DNA of 64,000 bases from Paragorgia papillata (GCA_035771165.1 JAWNZC010000327.1:1735501-1799500); one strand, 5' to 3'; positions 34,600 to 58,474 are shown, counted from the first letter of the stretch. Translations and numbers: made by a program. Notes: generated by a model from the letters alone, not told the origin.

Positions 34600-34888
34600 A
34601 AAGGTGAGGTAATACGGGAAACATTTTTCTTTAATGTTGCGTTGCAAGTTGAAAAGCGTTGTTGCACGTATTATACCACCCACTTAAACATTGTCACGCA
34701 ATAATGATTTTGTTGCAAGTTGAGAAAATTTGTTGACAAAAGTAGACTCCAGTTCTACTTGCTGCAACATGCTGATTCAACTTGCAACAAAATCATTGTT
34801 GCGTGACAATGTATACGTGCAACAACGCTATTCAACTTGCAACGCAACAATGTTGCAGCAATTTGGTGCTCGTGTTACTTCACCTTAA
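34600..34888. mobile_element. MITE with AAGGTGAGGTAATACG termini, copy 2
   Basis: Sister of 20490-20777 with the same ends and the same CAACTTGCAACGCAACA words. It abuts a hammerhead-like repeat end (ACGTTTTGAGAGGAGCCC) on its left. Confidence 0.75.
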
Positions 34889-35194
34889 GAGTAGAACGTT
34901 TTAACTTCTCGGGTCCCGTAATGTTCAAATGACCTAAGTATATGGTATTCAAAAACAAATTAGATAACTAAAACTTCATTTGTGATCACTCCTACATAAC
35001 TTGCACTTTTAACACGTTTATAGTAACTTCGCCCATGAGTAGCTCATATGTCGTAAACGTTCAACCACATTTGCGAACGTTTGAATTGGGGTACGACCCT
35101 AAAATCTTTGAGGTAGCCAGATTGTTTTAAAACATGTTTTAAAAGGGGATTTTTTGAGAAATTTGGCCGGTTTTTGTAATTAATTTGGTCTTCT

Positions 35195-36075
35195 GGTGTT
35201 TCCATTAATCAGTTGTGGCGTCGGCGACTGTTAGAAGTTGAACTCGGTTCAACTTCTACAACAGTCGCCGGCCGATCGCCGATTGCATTACAACAATTAC
35301 AACTCGCGTTTCCAATAAGTCGTTAAGCCTGATCGCCGATCATCGACGACATATGAGAACGACGTCGGCGATCATCGCTGGCGATCAGATAGTTCTCATT
35401 TGTCACAGATGGTCGGCGATAATCGGCGATGACACTTCACATTTCCCGCCTAAAACATCAAAAATCAAAATGCCGGCGTTGCACAGAAGGTTAGTTATTG
35501 CTTGTCAACTACAATTAATTATCGCGCTTCTGAGGAAAAAACGAGCCCTTCTTGTATTGAACAAGCCACGGAAAAGAAGATTCTGGGTAAGAGTAATACT
35601 TAAGAGGCGCCAACAGCAGAGCCAATTTCACATTTTAGTCGAAGAGTTACGTTTGCACGATAGGGAGTACTTTTTAAAATAAGTCCTGAGAGGCTGGAGC
35701 ATCTTATTAAACTGGTTGCGCCGGCCATATATTGTGAAAAAAGAATGCAGGAGCAGAATACCTCTCTCCGCCATGTTGGAATGCGCTATGAGATGGGGAT
35801 TGGGTTGTAGAAAATTATCGCCAATGCACGTTCTCATATGTTTTTCAGGTCGGCGATGGTCGGCGACTATCGCAAGAAACAAACTTTTTTGTTTTCTGCG
35901 ATTGGATCGCCGATGACATTTGAAGCACGTTCTCATATGTCGCCGACGTCGCATATAGCCCTCATCGCCGATCATCGGCGACATATGAGAACTATAGACT
36001 TAACTGGTGTAAGACTTGATCGGCGACAGTCGCCGACTGAATTACAACAATATTAATTACAACTATATGGAAACC
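35195..36075 (+). mobile_element. Non-autonomous PIF/Harbinger derivative
   Basis: Ends TGGTGTTTCCAT and ATGGAAACCA are imperfect inverts. Subterminal words CGCCGATCATCGGCGACATA recur in both orientations at both ends. The centre retains the N-terminus of a Harbinger nuclease, described separately. Confidence 0.65.
35471..35810 (+). pseudogene. PIF/Harbinger transposase N-terminal fragment
   Basis: The frame from 35471 gives KKRALLVLNKPRKRRFWVRV and then FHILVEELRLHDREYFLK. After a one-base frame change it gives ISPERLEHLIKLVAPAI. The arginine-rich run, FW-V, an FH..V.ELR.HD..YF block and SPERL..LL..V are the usual order at the N-terminus of Harbinger nucleases. The DDE core is missing and a stop lies at the frame change, so it is a relic that probably marks the parent of this MITE. 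Confidence 0.7.
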
Positions 36076-36189
36076 AGGCTAATTATATACTTCTATGAAG
36101 GCCTCTGCTCGAAACGGTAGTATTTCATTGTTATTAAAAATTTTTGCTGTTTACCACCTTTTCGTTTCCCTACATCTAAAACACTGGAT

Positions 36190-36340
36190 CTTATGGGCGG
36201 GGTTAGTACTTGGATGGGCCGTGATCGCCCGTCCAAGCTAGGGACTTATGTAAGTAAAGTTGTTAGTTCTCTCCTGTACTTCGAGAGTTTTTTTACCGAA
36301 TTTTCCAGTTTTCCTCTCTTCGCGAAACCAACTATAGCTT
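36190..36340 (+). mobile_element. 5S-derived SINE, partial copy
   Basis: Contains GGGGTTAGTACTTGGATGGG and the CTCTCCTGTACTTCGAGAG body of the family; the tail is lost. Confidence 0.7.
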
Positions 36341-36845
36341 ATTGGATCTCAGCCAGTATTTCCGAACGCTGAAACAAAGTTGATACTATTAATTTGATAA
36401 ATAATATACACTATACTACTAGAAATACATAAATGCAATAACCCCTCGCCCGCAGTTTACATGAATTTTTGTAAATACCCTGATTAGAAAACATTAATGC
36501 AACCACCCTTGCTCTATTTTCTATTGGGGGCCTGGAAATAGGCTACTGAGGCAGGTGTAAAAACTTTGTCAAAATATTAAAAAGCGTGTGAGATTAAATC
36601 CCGACTCAAGTCCATACATTTTGCGCATGATCTTGACAGTGTAAAAAATTCACGAAATTTCCTCTTAATGCATTTTCTCAAAAGTTGATTTACAAATAGA
36701 ATTGTTTTGACCTGAGTGCGATTAAGTCAAGCATTTTCGTGTCACATCCTGATAGTTTATATAACCGTTCAAGTTGTTGCCCTGCAGTTTGGTACCATTT
36801 CACTAAATATAGTTAAACCAGTCTTAGCGGATATACTTGTTTTCA

Positions 36846-37404
36846 GCGGACACCTTTCTTAAGCGGACGCCTTTCTTATAGGCGGACGCCTCTCTTAAGC
36901 GGACGCCTCTCTTAAGCGGACGCCTTTCTTATAGGCGGACGCCTCTCTTAAGCGGACGCCTCTCTTAAGCGGACGCCTTTCTTAAGCGGACGCCTCTCTT
37001 AAGCGGACGCCTCTCTTAAGCGGACGCCTTTCTTATAGGCGGACACCTCTCTTAAGTCGGACACCTCTCTTAAGCGGGACACCTCTCTTAAGCGGGACAC
37101 CTCTCTTAAGCGGACACCTCTCTTAAGCGGACACCTCTCTTAAGCGGACACCTCTCTTAAGCGGACACCTCTCTTAAGCGGACACCTCTTTTAAGCGGAC
37201 ACCTCTTTTAAGCCGGACATCTCTTTTAAGCCGGACATCTCTTTTAAGCCGGACATCTCTTTTAAGCCGGACATCTCTCTGACTCTTAACTCATTCCTGT
37301 CCGAGGGCTTCCCCAGAGGTGAATAAAATCGTCTGGCGTTAGCCATGCAGAATAAAATACTAAAGACCGATTCGGACAGGAACGAGTTAAGCGGACACCT
37401 CTCT
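36846..37404. repeat. 17-bp minisatellite, array 3, split by a small MITE
   Basis: About 26 units of TTAAGCGGACACCTCTC or GCGGACGCC variants run from 36846 to 37283 and resume at 37386. Blocks of three or four identical variants (GACGCC, GACACC, CCGGACAT) follow in order, showing local expansion. Confidence 0.95.
37286..37390. mobile_element. 105-bp MITE with CATTCCTGTCCGA termini
   Basis: TTAACTCATTCCTGTCCGA and TCGGACAGGAACGAGTTAA are near-perfect inverts. It is inserted in the minisatellite. Related copies are at 39237-39334 and 39345-39433. Confidence 0.85.
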
Positions 37405-37414
37405 TTTTTCTTGA

Positions 37415-37740
37415 CACTCTAACCATTGAGCTACTGGAACTCAGATGATTTGAACGTAGACTGAGTTCAATGTATGACATTCTGCTTTGTTCAAGTACGA
37501 TGATATATCATGTTAATGTCGTGATGTATGAACTCAGCACCTACGTACAAATCATCCGAGTCCTCAAAGTACAAATCATAAACTCAATGGTCAGTTAGAG
37601 CGTCTCACCGGCGATCAGATGATTGCATGTGGGTTCGAGTCTCGCTTGGGAACTCAGCCGGTAAAGCTAGAAGAACATTTACACTCCATTCTAGATTCGC
37701 CATGTTTTTTTGTTCCGCCATCTAGTTTCGTCATCTCGTA
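37415..37740. mobile_element. Opposed tRNA-derived SINE units
   Basis: On the - strand the A-box word GAGTTCCAGTAGCTCAATGG lies at about 37440-37418. On the + strand a second unit at about 37585-37660 carries GTTAGAGCG and GGGTTCGAGTC. The + unit has the best-preserved B box of the family in this window. Confidence 0.6.
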
Positions 37741-39236
37741 CTGTCGTGGTAAACTCGTAGTCGCCTTTTCATTTGAGCTCGCGTTTTGAGGAAAATGTCG
37801 GCCTAATAAAATTGAGCGGCTTAGAGCATTTTCGGGACGATGTCAACGGCCAAAAGATGAGAACTGTTGCTTGAGATTGACTTCAATACGGACACTACAA
37901 TCATTTTAGCAATACTGGGGCGTTTTGGAAGTCACCAAACTAGCTTCAAATACCAAATATAATAGTCAGTTAACCGTGACTTCTTTAAATTGTAAAACTT
38001 ATCTTGCGTTTTAACCGCCGTCGTCCTAGCATCTTAAAGTCCCTATTGTTTCAGGTAATGAGACCATTGTTTTCTGCTCCCTTGAGGAGCGAGAACAATA
38101 TAAAAACGCTATGAAAACGTATACGTGTGGACATGGCCTCATGAGCAGTACACGAGGTGTGTTTTGCGGTGAATCAAGATGGCGCGTACAATGGCCAAGT
38201 CATATATAGCCGTACTTGCAGTCAAATCTAAAGCTCCTTACTATTTCCAACATGGTTGTGAACAAAGCAAAAAACAGGCTTTAATACCAAAATTGTTGTC
38301 ATCTGGGTTTATATAATGTAGATGACATAGAAATTAGGACAGTTTTCTAGTTCTATCGATTTACTTAGAATTCAATGTGTATAAGTTTCTAATCCCTTTG
38401 TTTGCTCAAAATCCACTCGAGTCGTAAATTTGGCGAGCTTAATTCAAACAAAGTCTTTGACTCTTTGTTTGCGCGATTATGCGTATACGGCAATATTCAG
38501 CGTGCGAACTGCCTCATAGATCCAATGTTTGTCGAAGCAATCCGTTAATAATTAAAACGTCACGGTTACGCGGTTTTGGGCGAGTCTCGGGTATATATTT
38601 ACCGTTTGTTTGATATTAATAACACGACAAAATAAAGATTTATGATGCGACGGGAACGTTTTAATTGAAATCCTGTTCACGTCCCGAGTTTTTTCAAAAA
38701 AGAGTGTAATAACTAATTATCGATGTGTTACTTTTACGCGATGACTAAATTAAAAGGCAATAATGTTGGTCTTTGTACGAGTTAATGAGAAGAGATTTCT
38801 ACCGCTTTTGGATAATCTGATAGATTGGGCGAACACGATATAATTCGATGTTTAATCAGGCAACCAGGTGAGCGCTCGGCCAGCTGTTTGACTTCCCAGC
38901 ATACAAGAAGTGTTCAGTAGCAATAATTTAGTACTTTAATAGGCGCTTAAACTGCCCCGGAGGTGTTCACTCCTCACTTGGCTTACGTGCGGAACAGAAC
39001 GGGCTCGCTATCGCTCATGCAGTACTGACCGTTTTAATTTGGAACGTTTATATAGGAAGAAAGGATCGAAGAGCTGCCGATTTGGATTTTGCTTGGGGAA
39101 AAAGGGAATCGCTGCAAACAGTTCTGTTGGTATGTAAACCTATTTTCTTTTAAACTTAAAACATTATTGTTACTGGAATCCTGTTCATCTTTTTCGAACG
39201 CCCTGTTTCTTGCTAAAAGCTAACGTTTTCACGAAA
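37741..39236. other. Unassigned
   Basis: Contains part of a TAGGGACTTT-type MITE end (about 38015-38050) followed by an AAAACGCTATGAAAACGTAT relic of the 43383-43521 element. No exon is supported. Confidence 0.5.
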
Positions 39237-39433
39237 CTCGTTCCTGTCCGAGGGCTTCCCTAGAGGCGAGTAAAATCGTTTAGCGTTAGTCAAAGTAAAA
39301 TACTAAAGACAAATGTGGATAGGTAAAAGTCAGAGAAAGATTTTGTAACTTATTCCTGCCCGAGGGCTTCCTCAGAAGTGAATAAAATTGTTTGGCGTTA
39401 GCCCGGGTATAATACTAAAATTCGGACAGGAAA
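39237..39433. mobile_element. Two CTCGTTCCTGTCCGA MITE copies in tandem
   Basis: Both share CGAGGGCTTCC, GTGAATAAAAT-like and GCGTTAG words with 37286-37390. The left copy has lost its right terminus. Confidence 0.75.
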
Positions 39434-40363
39434 TAAATATATATGCTGTACTCGAAATCTCAAAAAATAAAATAGAGTTTAGCTTATATGTATGGCGTTC
39501 ATAAAGAGCCTTTTGTTTTTTCCTGATTTTTAATTTGGAAAAAAGGGATATACATTTGTGCTAACTAAAAAATTGCTTTAAACAAGGCGGGAACTTTGTG
39601 CAAACTCATTCGCGAAAACTCCTTGCATGGAGACACACTCGGCGACTGCTATATATGCAAAGATAGTGCTTTTTTTTATACCGAATGCTTTGTCTGAAAA
39701 AAACCGGGCAATTTCAGCTTGTACAAACAGCATAGCGAGATTCATAATTTCAATTTCTCTAATCGATGCCCCGAAACACGTTATATATATGTAGAATAGG
39801 CAATGACTTATAGCAATTATATTTTTATGGGAATATTTAATTGGAAATCATATTTAATTAACCTTTCGTTTGTGTTTCTTTTCTTTTTGTGATAAATACA
39901 TTATAGTGTACATATGCATTATTATTGCTGAGATATATTGGCTGATCGATCTACATTGTATACATGTATAAATATATGATGAATATATAAATCGTCCGAA
40001 TTGCTTGAGTTGTTTCAATTCGGTATATAGTATTTTCATGTGAACTCAAAGATCACTTTTTGACAAGCTTTGTTTAAATTAAGCAATCTTTATATATAGA
40101 AACAATACTAGAAGCAAGGCCCTTATTTGATATTCCTTTCCCAATTAAGCTAGTCGCATAACTTTCGCGTTCGGCAAGAAAGTCTGCAAGTACGTCACGA
40201 TCTGTTCAGCCATCTTAGAAGTTAAGGAGTGCACTCAAAGGAGTCATCTTCGTCATATTCGAGGGATTACATAAAGGTTATAAAAAATATAAAGGTCTTT
40301 AATTAGAATACATCAAACGTGTATCTTTACAATCAAATTACTCCTATAAGGATTTTTCAATGT
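39434..40363. other. Unassigned
   Basis: No recognised feature. A 27-base block near 40307 (GAATACATCAAACGTGTATC) recurs inverted near 42871. Confidence 0.5.
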
Positions 40364-40662
40364 GGCCGTGTCGAGGCATATCAAAGGCGCTTTAAGCAGC
40401 CGCCATACGACACAGTTCAGACCACGGATCCCAGCTAAGCCCTAGGTGTTGATTTTACGGAAGGAGGAAAACCGGGGAACCCGGCGAAAAACCCTCGGAG
40501 CACAGGAGAGACCAACTAAACTCTGCTCACATGAGTCCCAAGCTCGAGAACGGGGTTGTTCCCTAGACGGTCACCCATCCAAGTACTAACCCCGTCTAAC
40601 CGGGCTTAACTATATTGGTGAGAGGCAGCGCGCTAACGGCACACGCCATCCGTGCGACGACG
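40364..40662 (-). mobile_element. 5S-derived SINE, long copy
   Basis: Reverse-strand copy with intact head (AGTTAAGCCCGGTTAGAC, GTACTTGGATGGGTGACCG) and body. Its 5S-like internal promoter is slightly closer to canonical 5S than the 28292 copy. Confidence 0.85.
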
Positions 40663-41786
40663 ACGAGAACTTTAGGCTTATAATAGTAGTTCAGAGTTGT
40701 CGTTGATTTTCTCCTGTATGCACATGCTTCGAGGGGTTTTCACCCTCCACGAATAAGCCAATACTAAAACGATACGCTTTAGACTAGCAATGATCTGGTC
40801 TTAATGCGAGTATATACAGTTGTTTTTCATTCCTTCCTCTGCTTCGAGGGTATTTCCCCCTCTCCGAATAACCTGACACTAAAACGCTTATAAAGGACGC
40901 CGTATATATACCCTATAGGAATAGACAGGACTTCTACTAATATAAGGAGCTATTTACAGGCTGTTCCTTAACCCGGCTAGTTCATATCACGAAATTCTTT
41001 CTCCGACCACAAAAATTTGAGGATTCGTTTACATCTAAACTAAACCAATTCTTTGCAAATTTAGTTTATGTGAGCTTTAAAACCACAGCATATTGATCCT
41101 ATATAATGAGGCGAGTCAGGCCGGTTAGCCTGGCCAACTCGTTTCGTGTAATATATGGGTCCTTATTTGCTTGCACTGAAACCGTGAAAAGGCTATCCTT
41201 TATTATAATGAACGAAAATTGTCTAAATCGTTTTGGTATAGTGCTTTAATATGATCGCATGCATGATGAGCACTGTTTGGAGCGATTGGGATCTTATTGA
41301 TATGGAAACCATGGCTTTTCCCAACTGGGCTAATCGGCTAACTTTTTGAGAGTTAAACCGAGTCTTTTACTTCAATAAGAATAGGGTTCTCTAAATAATT
41401 TCTGCATGATATACACCAGTCACGCTGAGTCAAAAGGAATCAGATTCCGGCCGTCAAATCCAAATCCTACAGGTTATTTATTTTGCCGGAGTTGGTCTAA
41501 TTCGACAAAATACATGCAGCTTGGACGTGTTAGAAAACGAGGCCCGATTCGTGAAAAAGTTCGCACTGTTGACGCAGACATGACCTGAGGGTATATAGTT
41601 TGCTAATGGCAGTATATATGTATAATGTTTGACCCGTCTTCTTTAATGTAATGTAAAGTAAAACGACTTTATTTATTGGAGCCTGAAGGTAACATGCACA
41701 TGACAGTATTTATATACTGATAACCCAGTGGCCCTCATCCGTTGATGGAGCTATATAGTTCGTAGAATTAACTTGGGAAACTATAT
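40663..41786. other. Unassigned, with SINE and MITE scraps
   Basis: GCTTCGAGGGGTTTTCACCC near 40730 and a similar word near 40840 are SINE-body fragments. 40975-41160 is an inverted relative of the AGCCCGG relic at 54570-54770. The 60-codon frame at 41406 is unrecognised. Confidence 0.45.
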
Positions 41787-41972
41787 ATGGTGTTGATTTT
41801 GCGGAGGAAGGAAAACCGGAGAATCCCGACGGTGAAAAACCCTCGAAGCACAGGAGAGAACCAACAACTCTACTCACATGAAGCTAAGTTGGTCACCCAT
41901 CCGAAAACAATACTAACCGCATTCCACCGGCCGCTTAACTTTAGTAGTGAGAGGTAGCGCGCTTACAGCTTT
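41787..41972 (-). mobile_element. 5S-derived SINE, diverged copy
   Basis: Head and the first part of the body are recognisable on the - strand (CTCTCCTGTGCTTCGAGGG); more decayed than the 40364 copy. Confidence 0.75.
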
Positions 41973-42276
41973 CTTTTTAAATCGCTATAACAAAGACATG
42001 CACCGCAGTGCTTGCAGCTGATTTCAGTCTATGAGCAATCCGTCCCGGGCGATCGAGCAAGAATTACAACTCTCGACACAATTTTCTTACCACAGCGTGT
42101 TGCGCTAACCATTTTCCTTAAAAATCGCTTGTTTATATGACATATCACTTTGCAGACTCAATAATTGGGCGGAGAAGTTAGATTTATCAGTTTGTTTTAT
42201 CAAGCGGATACAGACAGCGTCAACCAACTTCAATTCGTGACACTGAATGATAACAAACGCATGTGACTTTACAAAT

Positions 42277-42450
42277 TGCCGAACGTGGTCGAGATGAAGG
42301 CGTATTAAAGGCGCCAAGTGCTGCCATCGTATATGATATATGAAGGCGGAGCACAGCTGAGAGATTTAGCCTTGATTTTGCTGAGGGCGAAACCCGGAGA
42401 ACTCGCAAGAGAGGAACCATCGAAGCATATAGGAGAAAATCAACAATAAC
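42277..42450 (-). mobile_element. 5S-derived SINE, headless decayed copy
   Basis: Keeps GGCGCCTTTAATACGCC-like and CTTCGATGGTTCCTC-like body words only. Confidence 0.5.
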
Positions 42451-42458
42451 TTACTGGT

Positions 42459-42598
42459 GAGAATTTGAGGAAACACCACGTTTGTCATTTATTGACTCAA
42501 GCCTTCATCGTAGATTCACAGCAAAAGGCCTGCACGAGTCAGGTCGAAAGCTCAGCAATGTAGATTAATAAACGTGGTGTTTCCGCAAATTCTCGCGT
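42459..42598. repeat. Fold-back, GAGAATTTG-bounded
   Basis: GAGAATTTGAGGAAACACCA and its complement bound a 140-bp hairpin-like block. Confidence 0.75.
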
Positions 42599-43382
42599 CT
42601 TGCGATGACAATTTGTCATCATGCATGCAAACAATCAAATAATTAGCAACTGTACTCATTTGAGGCTTCCGCTAGGGGATAAACGCAAGGTATTCTCAGG
42701 CAGTCAGCCCTCCAACTGAATTTAAGCCACGATAAAAACAACCCTGCTTGTTAGTTGCGAGAAATCTGGTACCAGAAACTTGTAATCGCAGTCATTGGCA
42801 CAGATTTAGGACAATTGTTATTTTGAGCTGCGATTCATTTTACGATTCTTTATTTTACGATTATTTATAAAGATACACGTTTGATGTATTCTTATTAATA
42901 AAGCCCATTGTTATTATTATTATTATTGTTATTCCTTTATACTTTAGTTATCATCACGACATATAATATAGCCCGGCTGTACCGGTTGATTTTATGTCAC
43001 GAAGATCTTATCACGACTATTTGAGAAATGCAGAATGATATAACAAAGCAAAATTGGCTTCGTTTTTCTATAAGCATAACACACAGTGTATCCTAATTCT
43101 TTTCTGCAGTCATAGAAAGATTTTAGTGACTCAAAATCAGCCCAGTAACCGGGCTAGCCCGCCTCATATGAACAGCCCCTAATTCTTGTTGTTTTTCAAA
43201 GAGAATTATTTTGTTTAAAGGACGTTGAGGTTGACGTCGTATAGATCTTAAAGTCCCTGTTATAATCTAATGCATTCTTGTCATTTTGCGGTCATTTGGG
43301 GATGGCTACATAAGTAGATCTAACTTACGTTTATTCTTGGATCATTTGTTTGTCCCGAACATTTGAACTTGGCACGACTTTG
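42599..43382. other. Unassigned
   Basis: Includes a short (ATT)n run near 42912 and an AGCCCGG relic at about 42965-43180. Confidence 0.45.
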
Positions 43383-43521
43383 AGGCTACGTCCACATGCA
43401 CGTATACGTTTTCGTAGCGTTTTCATATTGTTCTCCGTCCTCAAGGGAATAGAAAACAATGGTATACTTACCTGAAACAATATGAAAACGCTACGAAAAC
43501 GTATACGTGTCGACGTAGCCT
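43383..43521. mobile_element. 139-bp MITE with AGGCTACGTC termini
   Basis: AGGCTACGTCCACATGCACG and the inverted right end match over about 50 bases (GTATACGTTTTCGTAGCG in both). Confidence 0.85.
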
Positions 43522-43844
43522 GAGATTCCACAGAGAAAGTCGTAAAATGCCCTCCAAGAGCTAAGTGCATAGAAACATGGACTTATTCTGTCTATCAATG
43601 CCTTATCTTGATCAAACTCATCAGGGTACTAGCTTTTCAGTTTTTATCACGCGATGCATCCGAGATAGTTACATATTCAAAAATCTCTAAGAGTTTCTCG
43701 TCATATATGCATGACTACCATTAGCGAGGATTTTCCATTCAACTAAATACACGATAAGGCTATCAACTTGAGCTGAGGATTCTCACCTGAGGGAAAAAGG
43801 TTAGCGTTGTGTTTGATATGACATTTTGAAACGGTGATTGACTA

Positions 43845-44075
43845 CCGTAAAGTACAAAGTAGTGGCCCCGTTTCTGGATTAGTGCCCATCGGACCTGCTA
43901 CTTTCGGGTAGCCGTTACTTTCCGGTGGCCGTTACTTTCGGGATTAGCGCCCCGCGGGGTCACTACTTTCGGGTAGCCGTTACTTTCCGGATTAGTTCCC
44001 ATCGGGGCCGCTACTTTCGGGTAGCCGCTACTTTCGGGGGGGGGGCGTTACTTTCGGGGGCCGTTACTTTAGGCG
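43845..44075. repeat. GCCGTTACTTTCGGG tandem array
   Basis: About ten units of CYRYTACTTTCSGG, some joined by GGATTAGYGCCCATCGGGG, end in a run of ten G near 44036. The unit is GC-rich against AT-rich surroundings. Confidence 0.85.
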
Positions 44076-44884
44076 GTATACTCTTCGGTTTATTTAACAA
44101 TTATGTATTACAACGAAAGCCATATTGACCGAGCGAGAGGTCTTTACGACAAAATTATCCTACACGCGGTATTTCAGTATAGACCGAACGAGGAAAGAGC
44201 TAGGTTTTTTATTTGAATGTCGAGAGTACAAGCAGCAAAGACCGAAGTAACCGACTTTTAATGAAAACTGTAAACAACAAAAACACTTTCAGTTTTGCAA
44301 AGTATGTCATATTTTAATTTTCGTTGCGGTAAATTCATTTTCACGATATCTGAACACCATTTTAGCTTGACTTGCTCATTTTTCTGACTTTCTTTTAAAT
44401 TTTTGTAATGACCGGTCTTTACCGGTTTAAAGAACGCTCAGGAACCAATCAAATTACAGGAAAGTCGCGTTAAGACTGCTCACGACAGAATCATATTTAC
44501 ATAACAGATTTATACAATGCCGTTTTTAATTGGCGTGCGTGGTCCATTTCGCGATATCAAGCGCGGGAAAACATTTTGCTTACGTAAGGAGAAGATATTT
44601 TCGGACGGATATTTCTGTTGCATGTAGCTTGCGCCAGAGACGTTCAAAGCCCGGCTAGGTCGATCTAACCAGGGTTTGGACATCTTCGGCGCAGACTGCC
44701 TTTATATATAACTGGACTGCCGGTGCCCCATGTCAATGAATGACAGAGCGACCTATCCAAGACTGCGGGTCACGGGTCCTTTCTTTAAATGGCTTGATTG
44801 GACCGTGAATTAATATGGAAAGTAACGACTGCTTGCCGGAACATCTCCGACAATCAAAACACGCCATTTCACCTGACGTAGCGC
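44076..44884. other. Unassigned
   Basis: Carries relics of the 20338 fold-back near 44130 and the TATATAACTGGACTGC terminus word near 44706. No exon is seen. Confidence 0.45.
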
Positions 44885-45040
44885 GTGTCATGTAATATAT
44901 CATACACGAGGAGGAGTGTTTCATCAGGATATCCAAACACCGAGACGTTTGTTGAAAACCGAGGCGAAGCCGAGGTTTTTGAACAAATTTCGAGGTATTT
45001 GGATTTCCTGATGAGCGAGTGTTTGATATAGCATCTCAAA
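44885..45040. mobile_element. Fold-back element 300 bp upstream of gcm exon 1
   Basis: Arms bounded by TGTTTCATCAGGATATCCAA and its imperfect complement meet at GGCGAAGCCGAGG. It would lie in the proximal promoter region of the gcm gene if exon 1 is correctly placed. Confidence 0.75.
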
Positions 45041-45340
45041 CAAATCAGTATTTTAAGAGAAAATCAAGGTGAAAGTATGCTTAATTTATGTAATTTCTTC
45101 TTCCGATATCCAAACCACAGACACGGTACTGATTTCCTTTGTGTTTTCCTCATGAATTATTAATGAGTTTGGGATATATAATGAAATGTCTTTATATCAA
45201 CTCCATCTACACGAAAAAGTCTTTGACTACGGTTTTTCGCACAGAGCTCGCTCGCTCCTCTCGTCAAATGTGTAATTTTTTAACATTTTTCTTGTTTGTC
45301 TTTTAGTTTGTTTTCCTCGAAGATTATACATTTTACAATA

Positions 45341-57046
<11,706 letters not shown>

Positions 57047-57232
57047 GTATGTGACTATTACATGAAGTATTTTGTAGACCTCGTTGACGCGATGTCGTCA
57101 TCATCGGTGTTTTTGCCTCAAGCTATGATTACATACGCCAATTTCTATCACTATTTCTGACTGGTGTAACACAAGCATTTTAAGTTTTTGATATGCGATC
57201 AAAAACTTGTAACGCAAGTCTGCAAGTAACAG
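57047..57232 (+). other. Possible gcm intron 7 or alternative 3' end
   Basis: The frame stays open to 57160 across the predicted donor. No further exon with GCM-like content was found up to the convergent gene at 62.1 kb. An AATAAA lies at about 57462. Confidence 0.4.
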
Positions 57233-57249
57233 TCTGACTCGCAGATGAT

Positions 57250-57400
57250 CGCAGAATGCAATGGCCTGGGAACATTGACCTCTATAATATAACTGGACTG
57301 CGGGGTCTCTCGAAAAAGTGGCTAAAAATGATGGCGGGAGCAGAGGTTATTTTTCTCATTGTAATGACCGCTGACCACTATATATAACTTGACTGTTGGC
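57250..57400. mobile_element. Left end of an inverted pair (partner 60700-60815)
   Basis: ATATAACTGGACTGCGGGGT and the following GCAGAGGTTATTTTTCTCAT recur inverted at 60815-60710. The pair may mark the two ends of a roughly 3.5-kb element or two separate insertions. Confidence 0.55.
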
Positions 57401-58474
57401 GACTATTATTTGAAGGCAATTCTTTTTCTCCAGCAAAAATGCCAAAAAAACGCATTAATAAAAACAAAAATATCATGCTCTTCAATGGTTTTCAAACGAG
57501 GGAACCAGCATTCAGCAACTTTTGTGACTTGTTAACAGTATAAATGTAAAATATGGAGTTTTAAAGTTATAATTCGTAATATAAATCGTGCCTTCAAAGC
57601 ATTCAATTGTGTAAGCTGATAGCATGTGCAGTTTAGTTTTTTTCTAAAAAGCAGTAAACACTTATTTAATATCTATTATGCATTTCGTTTTGCACATATA
57701 TTATAGATAAAAAATCCTTGTATAACAAAAGCAACAATTGTCCACTTACCTCAATACAATCACACTTTCAACCGCTGTAAATATGTCAAAACATTAAAAG
57801 TCACAAAACCGGAAGTCAGATATCCAGAGTGTTCAAAAGTATCAAGACTTGAAAAAATATAGCGAAACATTTTGTGGTCACAAAGTACATCTGTTGCAGT
57901 TTGCTTTGAGTAGTTTTTTGTCGAGCTGACTTCATGAAGAGGGAAAATGGCATACTGTGTTGCTTTTGGGCAGTGGTGTAGGAAGTTGATCTTGGAGGGG
58001 CACAGCTTCAAAAGGGCACTTTGTTCAGGGGGTAGGACTTCAAAAGGACACTTGAAACACATGTTTTATCATAAAAAGGGCACTTTTCTGTCGCAAAAAG
58101 GGCATTTCATGACAAAGTGGGGGGGGGGGCACATGCCCCATATTCCCCCCATTCCTACACCCCTGCTTTTGGGTGCACAAACAAGGCATCCCACCAGCTG
58201 AAGCACGAAAAGGGGACTTCTTTTCTGTGTAAGTGCACCTTTTATTGTTGTTTAATGCTAATTGCTCTTTAGTTTACAAGAAAAATTGGTATTAAAGATA
58301 AAATTCATTCTATATTTGGCAAACGTTAATATAAAGACAAAAAAATACTTCACAATATCAATTAGTATTCATATTGTAAGTCCTAGGATCTGAAACATTA
58401 ACAGTTGAAATTATTATTTCAAGACCAAGGACTGGCAAAAACAGTAGGTACAAGTCTTCTGCCAAGAAAAATAC
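57401..58474. other. Unassigned, with a GGGGCAC-rich repeat
   Basis: 57965-58185 contains AAAAAGGGCACTTT words and runs of nine or ten G, a repeat-like block of unknown class. Confidence 0.45.

Noticed and set aside
35353..35470. Met-initiated upstream part of the Harbinger frame as an independent gene
   Set aside because: It is the translated subterminal GGCGAT repeat; only the segment from 35471 resembles a transposase.
37585..37660. Functional tRNA gene
   Set aside because: A- and B-box words are present, but acceptor and anticodon stems do not pair and the same unit recurs as a dispersed repeat.
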